A stretch of DNA of 9,527 nt from Clostridium sp. UBA2485. Its GTDB lineage: Bacteria > Bacillota > Clostridia > Clostridiales > Clostridiaceae. Under the pieces are notes generated by a model. The model was not told the origin of the DNA. It made no database searches and saw only the letters and a program-made list of their open reading frames with translations. The translations under genes were made by a program, and so were the position numbers. This document shows, piece after piece, positions 1 through 5,159 of the stretch (positions are counted from its first letter, which is position 1; every line of letters starts with the position of its first letter). The stretch spans positions 12,473 through 21,999 of the forward strand of contig NZ_DDOV01000011.1 in NCBI RefSeq assembly GCF_002341865.1, read 5' to 3'.

Positions 1-186
1 TCAATTCTCCATTGATTAAAGCTACGAATTGAAATCTTTAAAGATATCGCTATATTCATCTATACATTAACTTTTAAGGTAGTATATCTATATATAGTTA
101 TATTATAATAAAACTTTACTTAAAATAAAATTATGAAAGTCTTTTAAAAAGTTAACCTTTGCATTCTTTCTCTAAAATAAGTATAC
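1..186. other. A+T-rich flank of the insertion element, no supported gene
   Basis: I see no supported gene here. A minus-strand frame opens with ATG at 57-59 and stays open to the window edge (19 codons), but it has no convincing ribosome binding site, so I do not call it. The bases just outside the insertion element (minus strand, reading down from 186) would be the guide sequence of the element's omega RNA at this locus. Confidence 0.5.
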
Positions 187-330
187 GTCAATAACTCTCC
201 ACCTATAGAGGTGGGAGCTTGTAAATCTAGTACACGAAGTGCTACTGATACTAAGTATCTCCTTCCTCAAACCTAGGTTACTATAGGCAAATTGACAGTT
301 ACCCAAATAGTAGAGTTTACTCTACTATCT
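187..330 (-). ncRNA. omega RNA (reRNA) scaffold at the 3' end of tnpB
   Basis: TnpB proteins are guided by an RNA made from the 3' end of the tnpB transcript and the right end of the element, with the guide lying just beyond it. On the minus strand this stretch has four consecutive stem-loops. The first, 307-328, has 10-bp arms around the tnpB stop codon. The second, 247-259, is GATAC/GTATC. The third, 229-246, has seven pairs, one bulge and a GAA loop. The fourth, 195-217, has nine pairs and one bulge. The last stem sits three bases from ATTGAC at the element end. The exact 5' end is a guess. The guide would start at 186 and run toward 167. Confidence 0.6.
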
Positions 331-1441
331 CTTTGGAGTTAGCTTCTATATATTCAATACCTTTTCTCCAAAGATTCATTGCTCCTATTCTATCATCGTT
401 AGATTGATAGTTACAGTTTTTACAACAGAATATATGCCGTTTCTTATCTCTGTTAGATTTTTCAGTATGCCCACATTTAGGACACATTTGAGAAGTAAAT
501 TTAGGATTAACAGCTATTACTAAAGATTGATTCATTTGAGCTTTATATGTTAATAGTTCCCTAAATTGATAGAATGCCCAAGATACAAAAATATACCTGT
601 TGTTGATATTAACTTTTTCTGTAGAAGTTCTAACGTTAGTTAAATCTTCAAGTACAAATAATGTATTTGCTCCATAATGGTCAACGAGTGCCTTTGTAAT
701 ATTATGGTTAATATCACTTATATAACGGTTTTCTCTTGAGCCTATAGATTTAATTCTACGTTTCGCTGATTTAGTTCCACACTCTTGAAGTTGTTTTCTT
801 AGGATTTTATAATGTCCTCTTTTAGCTTTAACTTGTTTACCATTAAAGAAAATTGTCTTTCTATAACTATCGTAGACGGTGGCCAAAAAGTTAATTCCTA
901 AGTCAATTCCAACTATTTTATTAATTGCAAAAGGTGTAGTTTGTGGATAGTCTTTAGTCATTGGTATGTACAGAAAGTATTTATTATATTTATATACTAA
1001 CTTAGCAGTACCAAACTTATATATTCCATCAAAATATTTCTCCATTCCTTTAATTTCAAACGGTATTTTTAATCTACCATCTAAAGTATTAAGAGAAAAT
1101 ACACCATTAGTTAAGGAATAATCTCTATTCCAAACTAAATCATATTCTAATTTTTTAAACTGTACTAAAGTAAAATCATATCCATTAGACTTATTGGTTT
1201 TATATTTAGCAATTACAGTTTTTATTACTGATTGAGCCATTTGAGATTTTAAGTTATATTTTTCTCTAAGATGATAATAAGTATCTTTGTTAATCTTACT
1301 TTGATTAAGACAATTATTATCGTAAACATATTGAGATATATAATTCAAAGCTTTTCTAACTTCAATCATAGTTCCAGTTAGTTTCTCAATTTGTTCATCA
1401 GTAGGATATATTTGTATTTTAGAAGTAATTGTTATCTCTAT
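317..1441 (-). CDS. tnpB: TnpB, RNA-guided DNA nuclease (IS605 OrfB family), apparent ATA start
   Basis: TnpB is a small RNA-guided endonuclease related to Cas12. Numbered from the ATA at 1441-1439 (374 residues), the RuvC acids are all present: Asp180 in GIDLG, Glu265 in LEDL and Asp350 in NDDRIGAMNL. A zinc finger lies between them (Cys320, Cys323, Cys340, Cys343). The first ATG (1369-1367) would give 350 residues but would lose the usual TnpB N-terminus. The 24 codons before it are open and read KIQIYPTDEQ, the typical KIRIYPT-like opening of the family. No ATG, GTG or TTG is in frame between the upstream TGA and that ATG. A Shine-Dalgarno-like AAAGGGGTTGA ends six bases before the ATA, so either ATA is used or the start codon has mutated. 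If translated, the nuclease looks catalytically intact. It is the only protein-coding gene of the element. Confidence 0.88.
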   Translation of the reverse strand: MEITITSKIQIYPTDEQIEKLTGTMIEVRKALNYISQYVYDNNCLNQSKINKDTYYHLREKYNLKSQMAQSVIKTVIAKYKTNKSNGYDFTLVQFKKLEYDLVWNRDYSLTNGVFSLNTLDGRLKIPFEIKGMEKYFDGIYKFGTAKLVYKYNKYFLYIPMTKDYPQTTPFAINKIVGIDLGINFLATVYDSYRKTIFFNGKQVKAKRGHYKILRKQLQECGTKSAKRRIKSIGSRENRYISDINHNITKALVDHYGANTLFVLEDLTNVRTSTEKVNINNRYIFVSWAFYQFRELLTYKAQMNQSLVIAVNPKFTSQMCPKCGHTEKSNRDKKRHIFCCKNCNYQSNDDRIGAMNLWRKGIEYIEANSKEIVE

Positions 1442-1454
1442 TAATACTCAACCC

Positions 1455-1494
1455 CTTTCACTAAAATATAAAATACTATATATTTTAGTGAAAG
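1455..1494 (-). promoter_or_regulatory. 16-bp hairpin overlapping the tnpB ribosome binding site
   Basis: The arms at 1455-1470 and 1479-1494 are perfect complements of 16 bp around an 8-base loop. On the tnpB strand the 3' arm ends in GTGAAAG, and the next bases are GGG, so half of the AAAGGGG ribosome binding site is paired. The candidate native promoter starts transcription beyond the 5' arm. Only transcripts entering from outside would carry both arms and fold. Confidence 0.6.
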
Positions 1495-1498
1495 TCAA
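1470..1498 (-). promoter_or_regulatory. candidate tnpB promoter
   Basis: On the minus strand TTGACT (1498-1493) is followed after exactly 17 bases by TATTTT (1475-1470), a good -35 and a fair -10. Transcription would start near 1463, inside the 3' arm of the adjacent hairpin and shortly before the tnpB Shine-Dalgarno site. Confidence 0.45.
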
Positions 1499-1513
1499 AT
1501 ATAATAAGAAAGT

Positions 1514-1540
1514 GAGGTGATTGTGGTGAGAATTCCTTAG
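1514..1540 (+). pseudogene. possible stub of a deleted divergent tnpA (binding site and four codons)
   Basis: The plus strand has a strong Shine-Dalgarno site, GAGGTGA (1514-1520), followed by GTG at 1523 and 1526. The frame from 1526 encodes only VRIP before TAG at 1538-1540. In IS605 and IS608 tnpA is divergent from tnpB and runs toward the left end, which is the position and direction here. I infer that the rest of tnpA was lost by internal deletion. The remaining codons are too few to identify it. Confidence 0.3.
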
Positions 1541-1550
1541 ATAAAGCCAA

Positions 1551-1596
1551 GTGGCAAGGATACTCCCACTTTAAAAGATGGGAGTATCCTTGCCAC
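1551..1596. repeat. 18-bp perfect inverted repeat, probable left-end hairpin of the element
   Basis: The arms 1551-1568 and 1579-1596 match perfectly over 18 bp with a 10-base loop. The upper stem contains CTCCCA/TGGGAG, related to the CTCCCACC core of the right-end hairpin (195-217). It lies 15 bases inside the TTGAC at 1616-1612, the usual place for the left-end hairpin that TnpA binds. It could also stop transcription entering the element, as the left-end structure of IS200 does. Confidence 0.6.
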
Positions 1597-1639
1597 ATTT
1601 AGATATGAAAAGTCAATTTTTGCAATTAACTTTTTACCT

Positions 1640-1671
1640 AAAAAAAGCCATCTAACATTACTTAGATAGCT
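1640..1671 (-). terminator. intrinsic terminator of the HD-GYP/rhomboid unit
   Basis: On the minus strand a 10-bp stem (AGCTATCTAA with TTAGATGGCT, one G-T pair) and a 6-base loop are followed by seven T. It lies 22 bases after the rhomboid stop codon. Confidence 0.85.
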
Positions 1672-1692
1672 CTTTATTATTAACTTTTAAAA

Positions 1693-2337
1693 TTATTTTT
1701 GTTTAAAGTGAGGATACTTAAGTATAATATAGGTAATTATAATTCCCACTATTAATCCTGAAACATGGGCTACATTATCTATATTAGGTATTAAAAATCC
1801 GATAATTATATTAACTATAACTACTTTTGTTACACTCTTAAGCAATTCTTTTCCAATAACCTTTCTGTTAAGAAAAGCAATTACTAATAGTGCCCCTAAT
1901 AAACCAAAAATGGCACCTGATGCCCCTACAGAAATAGATACTCTGTAAATAGATTTTGTAGATAAATAGCTTCCATAAGAGGCTAATATAGCGGATAAAA
2001 TGTATATGATTAAAAGTTTTCCTTTACTTAATATTTTCTCTAGTATAGTGCCTAGAGAATTAAGTGCATACATATTTAAGGCTAAATGCATTATTGAACT
2101 ATGCAAAAATGCACATGTAAACAATCTGTAATATTGTCCTTCTTCTACCAAAATATTAACCATTGCACCTAACATAACTAAGGCTCTATTATCTATTTCT
2201 ATTATGCTTCCTTTGTAATAATAAAAGGATACAAATCCAACAATTAAATATACTAATACATTAATAGTGATGAGCATATAAGTTAAGGTTGGACCTGTCT
2301 TAATTATATTAATTAAATTCTTTTCTTTTGAATTCAA
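1693..2337 (-). CDS. rhomboid-family intramembrane serine protease
   Basis: Rhomboids cleave membrane-protein substrates within or next to their transmembrane segments. Numbered from a TTG start (214 residues), the protein has the catalytic serine in GASG (Ser140), the catalytic histidine in AHVSG (His191), and the HSSIMHLALN motif (His79, His84, Asn88) of the oxyanion region. About six hydrophobic segments fit the GlpG core: near 20-41, 52-65, 70-95, 106-126, 134-155 and 170-207. A GTG lies three codons upstream, but its G is the last base of the GGAG binding site. The TTG at 2337-2335 has the right distance (8 nt), so I prefer it. It follows the HD-GYP gene by 23 nt and is probably cotranscribed, with the terminator just downstream. 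Its substrate cannot be inferred. Confidence 0.9.
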   Translation of the reverse strand: MNSKEKNLINIIKTGPTLTYMLITINVLVYLIVGFVSFYYYKGSIIEIDNRALVMLGAMVNILVEEGQYYRLFTCAFLHSSIMHLALNMYALNSLGTILEKILSKGKLLIIYILSAILASYGSYLSTKSIYRVSISVGASGAIFGLLGALLVIAFLNRKVIGKELLKSVTKVVIVNIIIGFLIPNIDNVAHVSGLIVGIIITYIILKYPHFKQK

Positions 2338-2360
2338 ATTTATCACTCCAAAAATCTAAG

Positions 2361-3419
2361 CTATACTAATGATTTAATAATTAAATTTCTACGTTCTAAT
2401 AAATTAATTTCATAAAATCTTATAGGTAATCTTGATTCATGATCATAAAGTACCCTAATAACCGGTCTATCTGGGAAATTTTCATTTTGTCTTATAACAT
2501 ATCCTTCTATACCATTAGAAAGTCTTACGCAACAACCTAGGGGATAAACGGAGAATACTCTTCTAAATAAACTTACAACTTTTTTATCAAAGTTAGTTCC
2601 TGATCCAGCCAATATAAGTTCATAGGCTTCATTAGGTAAAAATTTTTTTCTATAACTCCTATTATTACTTACTGCATCATATACATCACAAACACAAACT
2701 ATTTTAGCGTAGTTTGATATTTGTTTATCCTTAAGTCCATAAGGATATCCTTTTCCATCTACTTTTTCATGATGTTGTTCTATAGCTTTAATGGAAGCTC
2801 GAGAAATGTTAAAATTTTTTATTAAAATTTCTTTACCATATATGGGATGTCTTTTCATTTCTTCAAACTCCTCAAAACTTAATGGTCCTTTTTTATCAAT
2901 TATAGAAGGAGAAATTCTCACTTTCCCAATATCATGTAAGATTCCACCAACGGCAAGATCATTCAGTTCTTGTTTCTTAAGACCTAATGCTACCCCCATA
3001 AAGGTTGCCATTATCCCTGTATCTACACTATGAAGCAAAGTGTAGTTATTGTGAGTTTTTATGTCAAGTAAACTTTTATTTACATCACCTAATTCTAAAA
3101 TATATTCAATTAATTCATTTACCCTTACTAAACAATCCTTAGTATTACTTTTATTTATTACTCCTACATTTTTAATTACATCATTTAAGCACCTCATAGT
3201 ATCCTGTTTTAACATATTAAACTTAGGGTCATCTGCCTCTATATCTCCTAATCTATCATCTTCTATGTATATATAATAAGCACCTAATTGAGTTAATTTA
3301 TTTATGTATTGAGATGTCAATTTAATTCCTGCTCTTAGTAATATCCTACCATCATTATCAAAAACTGTCTTGCCTAGAACTTCATTTTCTTTTACATTTC
3401 CAATAAAATCTAAACGCAT
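2361..3419 (-). CDS. HD-GYP domain protein, probable cyclic-di-GMP phosphodiesterase
   Basis: HD-GYP proteins are metal-dependent phosphodiesterases that usually hydrolyse cyclic-di-GMP. This 352-residue protein has an N-terminal segment (about 1-60, with NDGRILLRAGIKLT) like the leader domain of clostridial HD-GYP proteins. A complete catalytic domain follows: His130, HDIGK (162-166), HPIYG (191-195), HHEKVDGKGYP (216-226) and DVYDAV (245-250), then RSYR. A C-terminal part (about 292-352) may be a small beta domain. No receiver or membrane segment is seen, so it looks cytoplasmic. The start is ATG with AGGGGG four bases upstream. No cyclic-di-GMP riboswitch is evident in its leader. It heads a two-gene unit with the rhomboid. 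The catalytic motifs are intact, but activity on cyclic-di-GMP is inferred from the family. Confidence 0.93.
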   Translation of the reverse strand: MRLDFIGNVKENEVLGKTVFDNDGRILLRAGIKLTSQYINKLTQLGAYYIYIEDDRLGDIEADDPKFNMLKQDTMRCLNDVIKNVGVINKSNTKDCLVRVNELIEYILELGDVNKSLLDIKTHNNYTLLHSVDTGIMATFMGVALGLKKQELNDLAVGGILHDIGKVRISPSIIDKKGPLSFEEFEEMKRHPIYGKEILIKNFNISRASIKAIEQHHEKVDGKGYPYGLKDKQISNYAKIVCVCDVYDAVSNNRSYRKKFLPNEAYELILAGSGTNFDKKVVSLFRRVFSVYPLGCCVRLSNGIEGYVIRQNENFPDRPVIRVLYDHESRLPIRFYEINLLERRNLIIKSLV

Positions 3420-3530
3420 GTTTCCCCCTATTTGTTCAAAATTTACTAAAAAATATTTATTTTAGTTATACTACCATTATCGTAGTTTTTCTATACAGAT
3501 TTACAAGTAATTGATAATTGGTGGTAAGTT

Positions 3531-3932
3531 TTAATTTAAATACTCACTTTTTTTATCTTTGATATCTTCTAAAACTTTTTCCATTTTTTCTTTTATTAAA
3601 TTACAAGCTTTATTTAGTTTTTCTTTAATAACATTATGTTCATCATCGTATTGGAATCTTATTATCCATGTAGGATTATATTCATCATCATATGCTTCAA
3701 TTTGAAACCCTTCCCTTTCAAAAGATTCCTCATCGAATAAATCATATATAGCAGTATATTGCCATTCTTCTACATCTTCTTTCGTATCGAAATACAAATT
3801 AATTAAATCTCCATCATAAAATAATTTTGTAACATATTCTGCTCCGTCACTTACCTCATAACTTCCTAGTTCTTTTATTAAATAATTGGTATCTTTTTCT
3901 CTTTCCATAAGTACTAATGATGAAAAATTCAT
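3531..3932 (-). CDS. conserved small acidic protein of clostridia, function unknown
   Basis: The protein has 133 residues, is acidic and soluble, and shows no signal peptide or membrane segment. The first two thirds look like a small alpha/beta fold with many aromatic residues (SYEVSDGAEYV, VEEWQYTAIYDLFD, YNPTWIIRFQYDDE). The last 35 residues are highly charged and probably one long helix. From memory it resembles a protein family found in Clostridium, perhaps DUF6762, but I could not test this. The start is ATG with AAGGAAG six bases upstream. The next gene on the strand, HD-GYP, begins 111 nt downstream and may have its own promoter. The function is unknown. Confidence 0.8.
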   Translation of the reverse strand: MNFSSLVLMEREKDTNYLIKELGSYEVSDGAEYVTKLFYDGDLINLYFDTKEDVEEWQYTAIYDLFDEESFEREGFQIEAYDDEYNPTWIIRFQYDDEHNVIKEKLNKACNLIKEKMEKVLEDIKDKKSEYLN

Positions 3933-4015
3933 ATTTATCTTCCTTTCTTATTAGACATATTTATCTTATTTCTTAATATTATATTATTATAATTAACTAA
4001 CGAGAGGTGATTATT

Positions 4016-4492
4016 ATAGGTTATAATTACAAAGGAAAAGTTAATTCAAAATCTAAATTTAGTATAAAAAATAGGATAACCTTATATTTTATTTTAATTC
4101 TATCCATAATAATATTTTTTTCTCTAGCAAAATATAAATATACCCAATATAGATGCAAAGATATAAATTATGCTATAAAAAAATATAGCACCAGTGGAGT
4201 TTTTAATAAATATAAGCTAAATAAACTAGAAAGCTTTCAAATTAACTATTCTGATTCTAATGTGGCAATTGTCCACTTAGTAGGTTCTATAAATAAAGCT
4301 CCATATAAAACTATCAATTGTACTCTTGTACTTAAAAAAAATAAAAAAGGAATGTGGAAAGTAGCGGAGTACTATCCACATTCTTATTTTTTATTGTTAT
4401 TTACACACTCACTACATATGCCTTTATTTATATTAATACAGCTATCAATTAAAGTAACTCCTGTTTTAAGCTTTATATATTCTTCCACTTGA
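4016..4492 (+). CDS. small membrane-anchored protein, ATA at the expected start
   Basis: I do not recognise a named family. After a basic N-terminus there is one strong membrane segment (about residues 21-38, ITLYFILILSIIIFFSL). About 85 residues outside the cytoplasm follow, with two cysteines (47 and 102) that could pair and an NTF2-like ending, KKGMWKVAEYYP. GAGGTGA (4004-4010) is followed after five bases by ATA (4016-4018). The only standard codon is GTG at 4007, which lies inside the binding site. From about residue 124 the frame runs through a terminator and antisense to the last 109 bases of the Fur gene, so residues 124-158 (PHSYFLLLF onward) may not be genuine. Both ends are therefore suspect. 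The gene is either decaying or expressed in an unusual way. Confidence 0.6.
   Translation: MGYNYKGKVNSKSKFSIKNRITLYFILILSIIIFFSLAKYKYTQYRCKDINYAIKKYSTSGVFNKYKLNKLESFQINYSDSNVAIVHLVGSINKAPYKTINCTLVLKKNKKGMWKVAEYYPHSYFLLLFTHSLHMPLFILIQLSIKVTPVLSFIYSST
4351..4382. terminator. bidirectional intrinsic terminator between convergent genes
   Basis: The stem has eight pairs (AATGTGGA/TCCACATT), one A-A mismatch, four more pairs (AGTA/TACT) and a GCGGAG loop. On the minus strand it follows the Fur stop codon by one base and runs into a long T-rich tract (TTTTTTATTTTTTTT). On the plus strand it is followed by CTTATTTTTTATT. It serves Fur clearly. For the plus-strand gene it lies before the stop codon at 4490. 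Confidence 0.85.
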
Positions 4493-4806
4493 GGCATAGG
4501 ACAGTCAATTTCAATTATTTTATGACATACATCACATTCTATGTTATGCTTATGACCTTTATCTTTAAATCTATAGTTATACTTATCATCATCAATGTTA
4601 AATTTCTCTAGAATTTTTTTATCTACTAAAACCTCTAAAGTTCTATAAACAGTAGATAAGTCTACAACTATATTATTCTTATTAAGTCTATCCCATATTT
4701 CACTAGCAGTTAACGCTTCATCACTTTTGCTTAAAATGGTTAGAATACTTGTACGTGCTCTTGTAATTTTTAATTGTTTTTCTTTAAGATATTGATTAAT
4801 TTCCAA
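4384..4806 (-). CDS. Fur-family metal- or peroxide-responsive repressor
   Basis: Fur-family proteins are dimeric DNA-binding repressors that sense iron, zinc, manganese or peroxide. Numbered from TTG at 4806-4804 (140 residues), the winged helix covers about 1-75 with KITRARTSIL and DLSTVYRTLEVLV. The dimer and metal part has HKH (85-87), CDVC (Cys91, Cys94) and a C-terminal CSEC (Cys131, Cys134), the usual structural zinc site. The subtype (Fur, Zur or PerR) cannot be fixed by eye, so I give no symbol. An upstream GTG (4815-4813) is embedded in the binding site AGGGTGA, and TTG follows that site after five bases, so I choose TTG. The terminator stem starts one base after the stop codon. Targets are not visible in this window, and I saw no clear Fur or PerR box upstream. 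Confidence 0.9.
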   Translation of the reverse strand: MEINQYLKEKQLKITRARTSILTILSKSDEALTASEIWDRLNKNNIVVDLSTVYRTLEVLVDKKILEKFNIDDDKYNYRFKDKGHKHNIECDVCHKIIEIDCPMPQVEEYIKLKTGVTLIDSCININKGICSECVNNNKK

Positions 4807-4986
4807 TGATATCACCCTAATATATTTTAGGCATCTTTTAAAACAGTTAATTAGTACAATAAATTATTTTTTATTATGAAGTTATTAAATTCCACTCATA
4901 ACCTCTACATGAATAAATACTATTTTCCTATATTTACAAAAAATATATCTATCACATTCCCTTATTAAGACGCCTTATTACTTATT

Positions 4987-5015
4987 AGTATACAATAGTA
5001 AATTATTTTCCTCAA
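4987..5015 (-). promoter_or_regulatory. candidate promoter of the Fur-family gene
   Basis: On the minus strand TTGAGG (5015-5010), 17 bases and TATACT (4992-4987) form a reasonable sigma-A promoter. It would give a leader of about 175 nt before the TTG start. The rest of 4807-5159 holds no gene, only this promoter, the dyad at 5073-5095 and the pepD terminator. Confidence 0.45.
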
Positions 5016-5072
5016 TATTAAATAAGTATTATTTCTAATAACAAAATCATATCATTTTTCTATACCTAATTA

Positions 5073-5095
5073 TCTGTATAAAATTTTTATACAGA
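5073..5095. repeat. 23-bp dyad between pepD and the Fur-family gene
   Basis: Eleven-base arms (TCTGTATAAAA and its complement) flank a single central T. It lies directly after the pepD terminator stem and about 58 bp upstream of the candidate Fur promoter. It may be an operator or an accessory part of the terminator. Confidence 0.5.
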
Positions 5096-5096
5096 A

Positions 5097-5122
5097 AAGG
5101 CTATGATAATATTCACAGCCTT
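5097..5122 (-). terminator. intrinsic terminator of pepD
   Basis: On the minus strand AAGGCTGTGA pairs with TCATAGCCTT (10 pairs, one G-T, 6-base loop). It is followed only by a short T run (TTC). It lies 37 bases after the pepD stop. The weak T tract lowers confidence. Confidence 0.65.
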
Positions 5123-5159
5123 CTCAAAAATTTTAAATTCAATAAAGATATAAGTCTAG

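Larger units (their letters stand above)
187..1611 (-). mobile_element. IS200/IS605-type element carrying tnpB, without an intact tnpA
   Basis: The element contains a complete tnpB frame and a structured right end. On the minus strand the right end closes with ATTGAC at 192-187, just after a stem-loop at 195-217 (CTC and CCACCT paired with AGGTGG and GAG, one bulge). At the other side TTGAC occurs at 1616-1612, 15 nt outside an 18-bp perfect stem-loop (1551-1596). Subterminal hairpins at short distance from a TTGAC/TTGAT-like pentanucleotide, with no terminal inverted repeats, are what the IS200/IS605 family shows. A second TTGAC at 1498-1494 could be an alternative left end, but it is better explained as a -35 box. 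No HUH transposase TnpA is encoded, so movement would need TnpA in trans. The outer borders are inferred, not proven. Confidence 0.68.

Noticed and set aside
1..59. Minus-strand frame from ATG at 59-57 running off the window
   Set aside because: Only 19 codons, no binding site, no recognisable motif.
1493..1498. TTGAC at 1498-1494 as the left end of the insertion element
   Set aside because: It fits better as the -35 of the tnpB promoter. The hairpin and TTGAC near 1551-1616 have the expected left-end layout. Kept only as an alternative.
2791..3276. Plus-strand frames opposite the HD-GYP gene
   Set aside because: They are antisense shadows of a gene with complete catalytic motifs and have no binding sites.
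3420..3530. Cyclic-di-GMP riboswitch upstream of the HD-GYP gene
   Set aside because: None of the conserved GEMM core is visible and the leader is simple A+T-rich sequence.
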